Below, one piece after another: positions 16,144-30,040 of a stretch of DNA of 38,043 nt. Numbering within the stretch: the first letter of the stretch is position 1; the number at the start of each line of letters is the position of its first letter. Below the pieces are notes generated by a model that did not search any database, was not told the origin of the DNA, and saw nothing but the letters and a program-made list of their open reading frames with translations. A program made the position numbers and the translations under genes. The stretch is taken from positions 1 to 38,043 of the forward strand of contig JAJQHY010000027.1 of the NCBI GenBank assembly GCA_021199495.1, written 5' to 3'. The stretch comes from Lachnospiraceae bacterium. GTDB lineage: Bacteria; Bacillota; Clostridia; Lachnospirales; Lachnospiraceae.

Positions 16144-17046
16144 ATGAAGCATGCCATGCAGAAACAGAGACCAAAAAAGAAATATGACAACTGTGCCTAC
16201 GCCATGATTTTTCCGGCATATTTTGTGTTCACGCTGTTCGTTCTGGTTCCCATCATTTTTGTACTGTACTACAGCCTGACAGACTATAACCTGTACAGCG
16301 CTCCGACTTTTGTCGGGCTGAAAAACTATGTCAATCTGTTTGATGATTCGGATTTTCTGACCGCGATCAGAAACACCTTGTTCTATACCGTATTTACCCT
16401 GTTTCCGCAGCTGGCCATCGGTCTTTTTGTAGCGGTACTGCTATACCGGAAATCCCGGCTGCTGCCGCTTTTCCGCATCGCCTTCTACATGCCGAACGTC
16501 ATGTCCATGGTCTGCATCTCCATGATATGGTTATGGATCTACAATCCGTCCTATGGCGTGCTGAACGCCATTCTGAAGCTCTTTGGATTTTCCACCCATC
16601 AATGGCTGCAGGATCCGAACATGGCCATGTTCTGCATCATCCTGATGAGCATCTGGAAAAGCTGCGGCTATTCCATGGTCATTTTCCTGTCAGGGCTGAC
16701 CTCCATCCCCAGCTCGCTTTATGAGGCAGCCTCCCTGGACGGCGCCTCGGCATTCCGCAGTTTTTTTGCCATTACATGGCCAATGCTGCGCCCCACCACC
16801 TTCTTTTTACTGGTCACCGGAGTCGTCAACAGCTTCTCCGTCTTTGAACAGGTAAATATCATGACCAACGGCGGTCCGTTAAAGACCACCACAACGATCG
16901 TTCATCAGATTTACCGGAGGGCGTTTCTGGAGTTCAAAATGGGCTATGCCTCTTCCATGTCCGTCATCCTGCTGTTTCTCTGCATCCTGATCACTGCCCT
17001 GCTGTTTAAATACGGAAGCGGTGAAAACGATACCGATCTGTCATAG
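16144..17046 (+). CDS. ABC sugar importer permease (MalF-type)
   Basis: A 300-residue inner-membrane permease of the CUT1 family with about six membrane segments. The cytoplasmic EAA loop that contacts the ATPase is YEAASLDGASAFRSFFAITWP near residues 197-217. I chose the ATG at 16144 because GGGGG precedes it at a normal distance; a GTG at 16123 overlapping the previous stop is a less likely start. It pairs with the next gene to form the transport channel. Confidence 0.93.
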   Translation: MKHAMQKQRPKKKYDNCAYAMIFPAYFVFTLFVLVPIIFVLYYSLTDYNLYSAPTFVGLKNYVNLFDDSDFLTAIRNTLFYTVFTLFPQLAIGLFVAVLLYRKSRLLPLFRIAFYMPNVMSMVCISMIWLWIYNPSYGVLNAILKLFGFSTHQWLQDPNMAMFCIILMSIWKSCGYSMVIFLSGLTSIPSSLYEAASLDGASAFRSFFAITWPMLRPTTFFLLVTGVVNSFSVFEQVNIMTNGGPLKTTTTIVHQIYRRAFLEFKMGYASSMSVILLFLCILITALLFKYGSGENDTDLS

Positions 17047-17060
17047 GGAGAAAAAAGAGA

Positions 17061-17924
17061 ATGAAAAAAAGAAAAATCAATCATGCCATCTGGATCATCG
17101 TCATGGCGCTGGCGTCTCTCATCATGCTGTTTCCCATCATCATGATGATCTCCACTTCTTTCCAGTCCATGGCCGAGATTCAGTCCGCAACCCTTCACCT
17201 GCTGCCTGAACGCCTGTCACTGGATTACTATATAGAAGCCATGTCCACAGGAAACTGGGGGCTATATTTTAAAAACTCCCTGATTGTCACGCTGACGGCG
17301 GTTCTGTTTTCTCTGTTGTTTAATTCCATCGCGGGATTTGCTTTCGCGCGGCTTACTTTTCGCGGCTCACGGGTCATGTTCCTGCTGCTGATGGTGGGAC
17401 TGATGATGCCCGCTCAGGTTACCATGCTTCCCACATTCCTGATCATGGCCCGTTTTCCTCTGATGGGTGGAAATTCCCTGCTCGGGCAGGGAGGCACGGG
17501 ACTGATCAACACCTACGCTGGACTGATTATCCCTCTGGTTTCCGGCTCCTATGGCGTATTTCTGTGCAAACAGTTTTATGAAAATTTCCCGCATTCCCTG
17601 GATGAGGCGGCACAGATCGACGGCTGCGACAAATGGCGCACTTATTTCGCAATTTACCTGCCAAATTCCAAAGCAATCCTGGCGACACTGGGGCTTTTAA
17701 AGGCGGTAGCTGTCTGGAACGACTATCTGTGGCCGTTAGTCATGACCAATTCCGATGAAATGCGCACTGTGCAGCTGGCCCTTACTATGTTCAATACAGA
17801 AAGCGGCATCCAGTGGAATCTGATGATGGCAGCGACCGTCCTGGTGGCGCTTCCGCTGTTTATTCTCTTTCTGTGCGCACAGAAATATTTTGTGCAGGGT
17901 ATTGTGACTTCCGGATTAAAATAG
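17061..17924 (+). CDS. ABC sugar importer permease (MalG-type)
   Basis: A 287-residue permease, the second channel subunit, with about six membrane segments and an EAA loop, LDEAAQIDGCDKWRTYFAIYLP, near residues 180-200. The segment around residues 133-148 (GGNSLLGQGGTGLIN) is a slightly longer external loop. AGGGAG precedes the ATG. It starts 14 bases after the first permease and is followed by the sulfatase after 27 bases, so the genes are one transcript. Confidence 0.93.
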   Translation: MKKRKINHAIWIIVMALASLIMLFPIIMMISTSFQSMAEIQSATLHLLPERLSLDYYIEAMSTGNWGLYFKNSLIVTLTAVLFSLLFNSIAGFAFARLTFRGSRVMFLLLMVGLMMPAQVTMLPTFLIMARFPLMGGNSLLGQGGTGLINTYAGLIIPLVSGSYGVFLCKQFYENFPHSLDEAAQIDGCDKWRTYFAIYLPNSKAILATLGLLKAVAVWNDYLWPLVMTNSDEMRTVQLALTMFNTESGIQWNLMMAATVLVALPLFILFLCAQKYFVQGIVTSGLK

Positions 17925-17951
17925 TATGATGATACAAAAAGGAGAGACGCT

Positions 17952-22450
<4,499 letters not shown>

Positions 22451-22487
22451 CTTTGCGAATCTGTTTTCGCCTCTTCCCGGTTTTCAA

Positions 22488-22516
22488 TTGACCAAAAAGC
22501 TGTTATACTTTTATAC
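22488..22516 (+). promoter_or_regulatory. Possible promoter of the acetyltransferase gene
   Basis: TTGACC (22488-22493), 17 bases, TTATAC (22511-22516), in the gap between the galactosidase remnant and the acetyltransferase. The -10 is imperfect; TATACT a few bases earlier would give too short a spacer. Confidence 0.4.
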
Positions 22517-22551
22517 GGAAACAGCAAATCCAGCACCAAAGAGGATTTTTT

Positions 22552-23109
22552 ATGGATACCATCACAATCCGGGACGCCGCTCTTTCAGACGCGGCGCGCA
22601 TCCTGGAAATTTATTCTTATTATGTGAAAAATACCGCCATCACGTTCGAGTATGACGTGCCGTCGCTCGCGGAATTTCAGGCACGCATACAGCATACCAT
22701 GGAGCGGTATCCGTATCTGGTCATTGAAAAAGAGGGCACGATTCAGGGCTATGCCTACGCGGGCACCTTTTATAACCGGGCCGCGTATGACTGGACCTGC
22801 GAGGTGACGATCTATCTGGATGTGAACGCGCAGAAGGGCGGCCTGGGGCGAAAGCTCTATGAGGCGCTGGAAACACGTTTAAAAAACATGGGGCTTCTTA
22901 ATCTGTACGCCTGCATTGCCCTGCCGCAGGAGGAGGGCGAATATCTGACCCGCAACAGCGCGGATTTTCATGCGCACTTAGGGTATCGGACCATCGGTAC
23001 TTTCCAAAAGTGCGGATATAAATTCGGGCGGTGGTACGATATGATCTGGATGGAGAAAATCATCGGGGAGCACCTGGATAAGCAGCCGCCAGTGAGGTTT
23101 CCAGGATAA
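22552..23109 (+). CDS. GNAT N-acetyltransferase, PAT/Bar-like
   Basis: A 185-residue cytoplasmic acetyltransferase resembling the phosphinothricin acetyltransferase group. It shows IRDAALSDAARILEIY at the start, ITFEYDVPS, the acetyl-CoA segment VNAQKGGLGRKLYEAL near 100, and the GYRTIGTFQKCGYKFGRWYDMIWM region near 145-170 typical of that group. AGAGGA precedes the ATG. It may acetylate amino acids or small amines; the natural substrate is not known. It lies between unrelated loci with its own probable promoter. Confidence 0.85.
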   Translation: MDTITIRDAALSDAARILEIYSYYVKNTAITFEYDVPSLAEFQARIQHTMERYPYLVIEKEGTIQGYAYAGTFYNRAAYDWTCEVTIYLDVNAQKGGLGRKLYEALETRLKNMGLLNLYACIALPQEEGEYLTRNSADFHAHLGYRTIGTFQKCGYKFGRWYDMIWMEKIIGEHLDKQPPVRFPG

Positions 23110-23238
23110 AATAAATCTCAGAAGCCTGCGTCTTCAACCTCAGCCAACTGGGAGAATTAGCCAATCAACCGGCGGATGCCCCACAGCGGGCAGAAAAATC
23201 TCGATCAGGCCGCGCAGACGCAGGCGGATGCCCCTTTC

Positions 23239-25203
23239 CTATATAATCACCGTCGCCGTCTTCCAGTTCACCAGCTTCAGCCGCGACAGTTTATCCTTCG
23301 AATAGGCGCCCAGCCGGTACTCTCCCGCGGGCAGCTTCTGTTCAAGCCGAAACGCAAAGCCGCACAGGGCCACATTCTCCTGGTCCGGCATATTGCGCTC
23401 CAGGTCAGCTCGATATTGTTTCGTGAAATCAATTTTATATATTTTCTCCGGCTCTGCCACGGACTTAAGCAGCACCGCGCTCTCAAAGCAGGCGTTATTA
23501 CTGCCAAGCACCGCGATCCAGCCCTGCATCCGACTGGCCGTAACCAGCTCAAATGTACACTTCAGGCAGGGATCCTCGCGCACGCCGGACGGGAGGAAGA
23601 ATACCTTCGGCTGACGAACGTCCTCAAGCTCCACGCCCTCCTCCTCGGGCGGGCGGACTGCAGTGTCCGGGAGCCTCCAGTTTAAGCCCGGATTGTAGTA
23701 GGGATCCTTCTCCTGCAGCGCCGGATGACGGGCAATCAAAAGATTGCGCTCCCGCATCAGCCTGTGCTGATCCTCCTGCGATTCCTCCTTGCCGCGGCTT
23801 AAGGATTCATGGTGATAGAGCGTGACCTCATTACAGCTGATATTGTGATAACCGCGCTCATAAAGCTTATAACAGAAATCCACATCATTAAACGCAACGC
23901 GCAGCGACTCCTCAAAACCTCCCACTTCTTTAAAACGATCAGCACGCACAAGCAGACAGGCCCCTGTCACGGCCAGCATATTACGGACGCCGTGATTGCG
24001 GTCATCATAATATTCGCCACTGTCGGAAAGATACTGCAGCTTATGCACCGGCCCCACGCGGATATTTGTAATCCCGGCGTGCTGAATCTGATCCCCGCCC
24101 GGGTAAAAGAGCTTCGCGCCCACCGCTCCGGCCCAGTCAGAAAGGGCTTTCGCGGCCATTGTTTCCAGCCACCCCTCACGCATCGCTTCCGTGTCATCAT
24201 TTAAAAATAACAGCAGATCTCCCTGCGCGTTGGCCGCGCCGGTGTTGCACATATTGGAAAAATTGAAGGTCTTCTGCTCATAAAGGTAGTAAACACCGCG
24301 CAGATTGGGAGCGGGCTGCGCAGCCGCCTGGGAAGCCGTCCGGGCATTCGTCTGCTGGATTGCCCGGGTGCTCGTCTGGGCATCCGCACCGCCTCCGGCA
24401 ATCTCCGAAAGCTTTGCCTTGATTTTCTCCTTCGTCTGCGGCGTGCTGCCGTTGTCCACCACCAGGATTTCATAGGGAATCTCCCGGATTGTCGGAGTAA
24501 GAGAATCCAGACAGCGGCTTAAAATTTCGTAATGGTCTTTGGACGGAATGATGATCGATACCATGTGACCGGACAAATCCGGTATTGCAACTGGCTTATG
24601 CTCCTTTGAAAGCGGCTTCCAGTCCTCTTTTCGATGAAATAAAATATACGGCAGGTGCGCGATGGTCTGGCAGCCCGGGGCAAAACCGCCGGCCGCGGTG
24701 AGCAACGTAAGGCGGGACGGTTCTTCATCGCTTTCTTTAACAGACTTAAGCCCGGAAGGCTCAGATATTCCCGCCTCAGCGTCAGACTGCCCGGGCACTT
24801 TCTTCCGCTCCGCAACCTGCTCATAAAATTCTCTGTGCGCCACCAGCACCGCTCCCAGATAATCATGGTCCAGAAATGTGTCCGGCGACCAGTCCGGCTT
24901 CAGCCAGGGATTGCCGTACTCCTTGCCAAAAACATTTTCATCCTCATCTCCATACAGAAGCAGCGTTTCCTCATGCTCCGCCATATACGCGTTAATACGC
25001 GCGGCCGCAGTTTTAGAAAGCTCGCCCTCCCCCTTTGTGAGCAAAACCAGATCAGAAGAAAGCGCCTCGCTCTTTGCTTTGCCCGGCATGCGGTTCATCT
25101 CCTCCAGCCAGCGGTCATAAGAACGCTGATTCAGCCGCTGTTTTCTGTATTTTTGATTGAGGGGTTCTTCTCTGTACTGACGGATTTTCTGTTTCAGTGG
25201 CAT
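23239..25203 (-). CDS. Large GT2-family glycosyltransferase
   Basis: A 654-residue predicted cytoplasmic glycosyltransferase. An N-terminal region with LLYGDEDEN (~85) is followed by the GT-A domain (VSIIIPSKDHYE ~215, VVDNGS, and the DxD-type metal site LFLNDDTE ~335, FNDVDFCYKLYERG ~445) and a C-terminal beta-rich region (~530-654). This layout is common in Lachnospiraceae enzymes that make surface polysaccharides. Two low-complexity insertions (about 131-160 and 268-299, the second rich in A, T and Q) interrupt conserved parts. The ATG at 25203 is chosen because AAGGG precedes it; an ATG overlapping the Nudix stop (25224) is possible but has no ribosome site. It probably shares a transcript with the Nudix gene. 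Confidence 0.85.
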   Translation of the reverse strand: MPLKQKIRQYREEPLNQKYRKQRLNQRSYDRWLEEMNRMPGKAKSEALSSDLVLLTKGEGELSKTAAARINAYMAEHEETLLLYGDEDENVFGKEYGNPWLKPDWSPDTFLDHDYLGAVLVAHREFYEQVAERKKVPGQSDAEAGISEPSGLKSVKESDEEPSRLTLLTAAGGFAPGCQTIAHLPYILFHRKEDWKPLSKEHKPVAIPDLSGHMVSIIIPSKDHYEILSRCLDSLTPTIREIPYEILVVDNGSTPQTKEKIKAKLSEIAGGGADAQTSTRAIQQTNARTASQAAAQPAPNLRGVYYLYEQKTFNFSNMCNTGAANAQGDLLLFLNDDTEAMREGWLETMAAKALSDWAGAVGAKLFYPGGDQIQHAGITNIRVGPVHKLQYLSDSGEYYDDRNHGVRNMLAVTGACLLVRADRFKEVGGFEESLRVAFNDVDFCYKLYERGYHNISCNEVTLYHHESLSRGKEESQEDQHRLMRERNLLIARHPALQEKDPYYNPGLNWRLPDTAVRPPEEEGVELEDVRQPKVFFLPSGVREDPCLKCTFELVTASRMQGWIAVLGSNNACFESAVLLKSVAEPEKIYKIDFTKQYRADLERNMPDQENVALCGFAFRLEQKLPAGEYRLGAYSKDKLSRLKLVNWKTATVII

Positions 25204-25223
25204 ATCGTTTTCCCTTTCCCGCA

Positions 25224-25688
25224 TCACGCGTACTGCTTCGTCAGTGTGGAAACCAGCTTATCGCCCTTGTAGCATAATTTCATGGAAAAGAACGGAGCGT
25301 CCTCATCCAGCAGGCGCAAAAATTCCCTGTCGCCCTCCCAGAGTTCCAGGCCCAAGATCTTCTTTTTCGGGATCCACTCCAGCTCGCCCTCCGAACAGCA
25401 TTCCGTCAGCTCTCCCGCGAAGGCATCCGCGGTGTACAGAAACATATACTCTGTCTCCCATACATCTGACACAAACGTCACAATTCCGCGCAACTGATAC
25501 TGTAAAAGGGTCAGGCCGGTCTCCTCCCGCACTTCCCTTAAGAGGCACTCCTCCGGCATCTCACCTAACTCAAATTTGCCGCCCACGCCGATCCACTTGC
25601 CCTCGTTTTCGTCATTCTGTTTTTTGTTGCGGTGCAACAGAAGGTATGCGCCGTCTTTCTCGATGTAGCACAGGGTTGTGTTTTTCAT
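25224..25688 (-). CDS. Nudix hydrolase, MutT-like
   Basis: A 154-residue Nudix protein with the full Nudix box, GGKFELGEMPEECLLREVREETGL, at about residues 37-59 (GX5EX7REUXEEXGU), whose glutamates bind the catalytic magnesium. The start LCYIEKDGAYLLLHRNKK is typical of MutT/8-oxo-dGTPase-like enzymes, which hydrolyse (oxidised) nucleoside triphosphates. GGGAGG precedes the ATG at 25688. Its stop lies just before the glycosyltransferase start. The substrate is not certain. Confidence 0.9.
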   Translation of the reverse strand: MKNTTLCYIEKDGAYLLLHRNKKQNDENEGKWIGVGGKFELGEMPEECLLREVREETGLTLLQYQLRGIVTFVSDVWETEYMFLYTADAFAGELTECCSEGELEWIPKKKILGLELWEGDREFLRLLDEDAPFFSMKLCYKGDKLVSTLTKQYA

Positions 25689-25814
25689 GAATGCCTCCCA
25701 TAATCCCTATCATTCTAATATATTCTTCGTCATTTTAAAAGAGTTTCCTGCAAAATATCTGAAGCGGGCTGTTTTATTTTCCGGAATTTTCTTCTCTCAG
25801 TGCCCGGATTCGCC

Positions 25815-25843
25815 TTGACAAAGCCTACGATTTCTCCTATGGT
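25815..25843 (+). promoter_or_regulatory. Promoter of the S51 peptidase gene
   Basis: TTGACA (25815-25820), 17 bases, TATGGT (25838-25843), about 24 bases before the predicted start codon. Confidence 0.65.
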
Positions 25844-25873
25844 AAAGGGAAATAAACGAAGTGAGGTGCCTAT

Positions 25874-26620
25874 ATGATTGCGTTTCTGACCAGCTCGCCG
25901 AACGGACGTTACAGAGAGACCGACCACAGAAGTATCGTACCGTTAAACCCCGAGAACGGATTCACGGATAAATTAAAAAAATACTGGAAAAATGAGGCGA
26001 ATGGCCTTTTGCTAAGCGCCATGCCGGATCTGACAGAGATTAACGACAATATCTGCGCCTCCATGAAGGAAACATTTACCGCCAGCGGATTTTCTGTGGG
26101 CAGACTGGGCGTCTGCGACAGCCGGGATATATCGCCGGTGCAGAGACTTTCGGACTATGATTTTCTGATCCTCGGCGGCGGACATGTGCCCACACAGAAC
26201 GCCTTTTTTGAAAAAATAAGCCTGCGCAAAGCGCTGCAGAAATATGACGGCATTGTCATCGGCATCAGTGCAGGCACGATGAACAGCGCCAGAATTGTCT
26301 ACGCCCAGCCGGAAGAAGCGGGCGAGAGTATAGATCCCGCTTATCAGAAATATCTCAACGGACTGGATATCACCGGCATCAACATCCTGCCCCACTACCA
26401 GGCCGTCAAAGACGACATTCTTGACGGCAGGCGCCTGTTCGAGGACATCACTTATGCGGACAGCTATGGACACAAATTCTACGCTATCGTGGATGGAAGC
26501 TACCTGCTGGTCGAGAATGGGGAGCAGACGCTGTATGGGGAGGCGTATCTCATTTCAGATGGGCAGATCAGACAGGTGTGCAAGGTTGGAGAGTCGCTGC
26601 CCCTTGGTCACAGGCCGTAA
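25874..26620 (+). CDS. Peptidase family S51 (dipeptidase E/cyanophycinase-like)
   Basis: A 248-residue cytoplasmic serine peptidase of the S51 family, which has a class I glutaminase-like fold. The nucleophile serine is in GISAGTMN near residue 135; LILGGGHVPTQN near 96 and the histidine in NILPHYQAV near 176 fit the rest of the active site. Family members cleave Asp-X dipeptides or beta-aspartyl polymers such as cyanophycin; which applies here cannot be told. GAGGTG precedes the ATG and a TTGACA promoter is just upstream. It is a single-gene unit. Confidence 0.88.
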   Translation: MIAFLTSSPNGRYRETDHRSIVPLNPENGFTDKLKKYWKNEANGLLLSAMPDLTEINDNICASMKETFTASGFSVGRLGVCDSRDISPVQRLSDYDFLILGGGHVPTQNAFFEKISLRKALQKYDGIVIGISAGTMNSARIVYAQPEEAGESIDPAYQKYLNGLDITGINILPHYQAVKDDILDGRRLFEDITYADSYGHKFYAIVDGSYLLVENGEQTLYGEAYLISDGQIRQVCKVGESLPLGHRP

Positions 26621-26667
26621 TACAGCCGTTAAAGTGATATTTTAAATTGACACTTACGGTGAAAAAA

Positions 26668-26700
26668 TACCCGATTATAGTCAGAAACTATAATCGGGTA
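26668..26700 (-). terminator. Terminator of the SDR gene
   Basis: A 13-base perfect stem (26668-26680 with 26688-26700) and a seven-base loop. On the minus strand it is followed by TTTTTT, a classic rho-independent terminator downstream of the SDR gene. On the plus strand the T tract is weak (CCTTT), though it may also help end the peptidase transcript. Confidence 0.85.
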
Positions 26701-26797
26701 CCTTTATGAGGAGACTACTGCGCTTCAAAGCTTTCGGGCAATTTCCTGCCGGAATAAAGACTCTGTCGCAGACAGTGAATCTTGCAAACTGATGACC

Positions 26798-27574
26798 TTA
26801 TAAGCTGGTATAGCCGCCGTCCACCGGCAGGATGCAGCCATTGACGTAAGTGCTGGCCGGGGAGGCTAAGAAAATCGCCGCGGTGTCCAGTTCACCCTCC
26901 TTGCCGTAGCGGGCAAGCGGGATCATGGTGTGCGCATAATTCTGGAAAAACTCGGTCTCCAGAGTTTCTTTGGTCAGCGGGGTCTCAAAATAGCCAGGGC
27001 AGATCGCGTTGACGTTAATGCCCTTCTCACCCCACTCGCAGGCCAGCGCGCGGGTCAGGTTGACGACGCCGCCCTTTGCCGCGTGATAAGGAGACGCGGG
27101 AGCGATCTTATTGCCAACGAGGCCATACATGGAAGCGATGTTGATGATACGGCCATAGCCGGCGGGAATCATGGCCTTTTTCGCCACCTCGCGGGCCATC
27201 TTGAAGCTGCCGAAGAGATCGATATTCACTTCATTGAAAAACTGCTCGTCCGTGATTTCCTCAGCCGGAGCCACAGCGCCGGTGCCGGCGTTATTGATCA
27301 GGATATCGATACGGCCGAATTTGTCTAAAACAGTCTGCACCGCGGCCTCTACCGCCTCCGTATTCGTGATATCGCAGGAAACGCCGATCGCTTCCACGCC
27401 GTAATCCGCGGTCAGCTGCGCCGCCACTTCCTCCACCATATTTTTACGGCGGGCAAGTGCTACGATCTTCGCGCCCTGGTTCGCCAGCGCTTTTGCCATC
27501 TGAACGCCCAGTCCGCTGGAACAGCCGGTAACAACCGCCACCTGGCCGGTTAAGTCAAAATAATTTTTAGCCAT
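26798..27574 (-). CDS. Short-chain dehydrogenase/reductase, gluconate 5-dehydrogenase-like
   Basis: A 258-residue classical SDR. The nucleotide-binding glycine motif is TGCSSGLG (~16-23), then NNAG (~93), catalytic serine in NIASMYG (~146), catalytic YHAAK (~163-167), and a C-terminal NGCILPVDGGYTSL. Overall it resembles gluconate 5-dehydrogenase and 2-deoxygluconate 3-dehydrogenase relatives, NAD(P)-dependent sugar-acid enzymes, but SDR substrates are hard to predict. AAGGAGG precedes the ATG. It has its own promoter inside the end of the manA region and a strong terminator. Confidence 0.85.
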   Translation of the reverse strand: MAKNYFDLTGQVAVVTGCSSGLGVQMAKALANQGAKIVALARRKNMVEEVAAQLTADYGVEAIGVSCDITNTEAVEAAVQTVLDKFGRIDILINNAGTGAVAPAEEITDEQFFNEVNIDLFGSFKMAREVAKKAMIPAGYGRIINIASMYGLVGNKIAPASPYHAAKGGVVNLTRALACEWGEKGINVNAICPGYFETPLTKETLETEFFQNYAHTMIPLARYGKEGELDTAAIFLASPASTYVNGCILPVDGGYTSL

Positions 27575-27663
27575 ATGCTGATGTCCTCCTTATGGATGAT
27601 AGTCTGTTGAGCCTCCGGCGCATTCATTTCATACGCTGTGCGGCACCGGTCTCTTACATTTTT

Positions 27664-27691
27664 ATTATACACATCCAAACGGAAACTGCAA
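27664..27691 (-). promoter_or_regulatory. Promoter of the SDR gene
   Basis: Minus-strand TTGCAG (27686-27691), 16 bases, TATAAT (27664-27669), just after the manA stop codon. Confidence 0.65.
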
Positions 27692-27698
27692 GAAAATT

Positions 27699-28706
27699 TC
27701 AGCATGTAACCTTTAAAAGCTGCGCCCTGCCATGGATCCGAAGCGGCACGGAATCCGCCGGAATAAACAGGCAGTCTCCCTTATAAAACGGCAGCGATTC
27801 TTCCTCCCAGAAAAAAATCCCGCAGCCTTCTGTGCACAGCAGCACCTGAAAGGAATTGGCGCCCGCCTGCACATGCGCCATCGCCCGCACCCGCTCCGTA
27901 TTTAAGAGAAGGCGCGAAACCTCAAAATATTTGCAGCGGCACAAAAGCTCCGACGCGACGCCCGGACTGAATTTCAGGACACGCATCGGCTGGCGCGGCT
28001 CGGCACTGCTTTTCAACGAAGCGACCTGAAGTGCCTTGTCAATGTGCAGCGCGCGCGTTTTCCCGTTTTTGTCCACACGGTCATAATCATACAGGCGGTA
28101 GGTCAGGTTGGAGCTTTCCTGAACCTCCGCGATCAGCGCGCCGGCCCCGATGGCGTGAACCTGTCCGGCCGGGATAAAGAATACGTCGTCCTTGCGGATC
28201 GGAACCTTGCGCAGATATTTCTCCACCGTGCCGTCCGCAAGGCTCTTTCGCAGCGTCTGCTCATCAATATCATGATAAAAGCCGTAAATGAGCTTCGCGT
28301 CCCTGGCCGCGTCCAGAACGTACCACATCTCTGTCTTTCCCAGAGATCCGTTCTCATGCTCCCTGGCGTAGTCGTCATCCGGATGCACCTGCACGGAGAG
28401 GTCCTCCTTCGCGTCGATCAGCTTGATCAGGATCGGAAGGCCGTCCGCCGCCTTCGGATGTGTGCCAAGATATTCCGGGTGCTTTTGCAGCACATCGCGC
28501 AGGGTCTGTCCCTGAAACGCTCCCGTGGCAACTGTGCTCAGGCCGTCCGGGTGCGTGGAGCATTCCCAGGTCTCCGCCAGCGGATTTAAGTCGATTTCCT
28601 TCGCAAAATCATCCTTCAGGCGCCTCCCGCCCCAGAGCCTCTCCTGCCCCGCCGGCGCAAGCAGAAACGGACGGTGAAGACGCGTTGTCTGTCCGGCCGG
28701 AGCCAT
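27699..28706 (-). CDS. manA: Mannose-6-phosphate isomerase, class I
   Basis: A 335-residue zinc enzyme that converts fructose-6-phosphate to mannose-6-phosphate, the entry step to GDP-mannose. Visible are LAPAGQERLWGGRRL near the start, ETWECSTHPDG, the metal-site QVHPDDDYA near 108 with KTEMWYVLD, and FIPAGQVHAIGAG near 180. The C-terminal cupin-like half is complete. ATG 28706 is chosen because it follows the manC stop by seven bases and carries GAGGG; a longer frame from 28751 would overlap manC. It is the last gene of the GDP-fucose operon. Confidence 0.92.
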   Translation of the reverse strand: MAPAGQTTRLHRPFLLAPAGQERLWGGRRLKDDFAKEIDLNPLAETWECSTHPDGLSTVATGAFQGQTLRDVLQKHPEYLGTHPKAADGLPILIKLIDAKEDLSVQVHPDDDYAREHENGSLGKTEMWYVLDAARDAKLIYGFYHDIDEQTLRKSLADGTVEKYLRKVPIRKDDVFFIPAGQVHAIGAGALIAEVQESSNLTYRLYDYDRVDKNGKTRALHIDKALQVASLKSSAEPRQPMRVLKFSPGVASELLCRCKYFEVSRLLLNTERVRAMAHVQAGANSFQVLLCTEGCGIFFWEEESLPFYKGDCLFIPADSVPLRIHGRAQLLKVTC

Positions 28707-28713
28707 GCCGCCC

Positions 28714-30030
28714 TCAGGATTCCAGGTCGAATTTCTGCTTGTCGTGTACACTGATTTCTTCTCCCAGCTGAACCTCTATCATTTTCAGCTCCGTCACGGC
28801 GAAAACCGTATGGCGGCACCCCGCCTGCATGGTGACTACGTCGCCCGCTCTCACCGGCTGCTCCATGCCGTCCACGATCACGGTCCCTTCGCCCGAAATG
28901 ACATTCCAGATCTCATCGCGCCTCTGATGCGCGTGATAATTCATGCTGTGTCCCGGATTCAGCGTCACCTTAATGGTCAGGCTGCCCTCCTCCACGTCAA
29001 TCACGCGGAAGCTTCCCCAGGATTTCTCCGCAAACATGATCTGCTGCTCGATCTGATCCACAATCGGTTTGATATAGCTCGACTGCTCCCGGTCTGTAAC
29101 CAGAATGCCCTCGGGGCTTGCCGAGACAATCACATCTTTTAAACCCATGCAGACAATGGGGACGTTCAGCTCATTGATGACATTGACATTCTCACAGACA
29201 TCATTTAAGACCGCCTCCCCGATGGTCGGCTCATCCATCGCCTCCGTCAGCGTATTCCAGGTGCCAAGGTCCTTCCACTGGCCGCCGAAGCGCATGACCT
29301 GAATATACGGCTCCTTCTCCACCACGGCGTAATCGAAGCTGATTTTCTCAAGCGAACTGTAGCGGTTAAAAAGATCCGCATAGTCTGTGAACTGCAGAAG
29401 CTCGCGGGCCTTATCCAGCACATAGCGCAGCTTATAAGCAAAAACACCGCCGTTCCAGAGCGCGCCCTGCGCAATATAGTCCTGCGCCGTCTTTATATCC
29501 GGTTTTTCCTTAAAGGTCTCAACCGAACTGACCGCAGCCGTCGACGCCGGGATGATGTAGCCATATTTCTCGCTCGGATAGGTCGGCTCTATCCCCATTA
29601 AAACCAGATTTGCCTCCCCCTTCGCCGCCTGGTCCGCCAGGTTCTGGAGCATCTGAAAATAATCATCCTCCACGTAAGGGTCCACCGGGCAGACAACCAC
29701 CGCCTCATCCTCAGGCACGCCCATCACCTCATGCAGATAAGCGGTTGCCAGCGCGATCGCCGGGAATGTATCCCGCCTGTCCGGCTCCACGGAAATTCCC
29801 ACGCCCTCGCCCAGCTGGTTATGGATGGCGGAAACCTGCGTCTTCGACGTGGCAATGGTCACAGCCGCGTTTGGATCCGTCGTCTTAATCTGGCGGTAAA
29901 CGCGCTGCACCATGGATTCATAGCCACCGTCCTCTGTTTTGAAAATCCTGATAAACTGCTTGGAGCGGATATCGTTCGACAAAGGCCAGAGCCGCTTGCC
30001 GGAGCCGCCCGACAGTAAAATAATATTCAT
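28714..30030 (-). CDS. manC: Mannose-1-phosphate guanylyltransferase with C-terminal cupin
   Basis: A 438-residue protein with two parts: an N-terminal GDP-mannose pyrophosphorylase (signature LSGGSGKRLWPLS at 6-18, FKEKPD near 170, NGGVFAYK) and a C-terminal cupin (~340-438; GHSMNYHAHQRRDEIWNVISGEG) of the mannose-6-phosphate isomerase type II kind. It makes GDP-mannose from mannose-1-phosphate and GTP. It starts 10 bases after the fucose synthase stop and is followed by manA. Whether the cupin half is an active isomerase is uncertain, and a separate manA is present. Confidence 0.94.
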   Translation of the reverse strand: MNIILLSGGSGKRLWPLSNDIRSKQFIRIFKTEDGGYESMVQRVYRQIKTTDPNAAVTIATSKTQVSAIHNQLGEGVGISVEPDRRDTFPAIALATAYLHEVMGVPEDEAVVVCPVDPYVEDDYFQMLQNLADQAAKGEANLVLMGIEPTYPSEKYGYIIPASTAAVSSVETFKEKPDIKTAQDYIAQGALWNGGVFAYKLRYVLDKARELLQFTDYADLFNRYSSLEKISFDYAVVEKEPYIQVMRFGGQWKDLGTWNTLTEAMDEPTIGEAVLNDVCENVNVINELNVPIVCMGLKDVIVSASPEGILVTDREQSSYIKPIVDQIEQQIMFAEKSWGSFRVIDVEEGSLTIKVTLNPGHSMNYHAHQRRDEIWNVISGEGTVIVDGMEQPVRAGDVVTMQAGCRHTVFAVTELKMIEVQLGEEISVHDKQKFDLES

Positions 30031-30040
30031 ACCTGCCTCT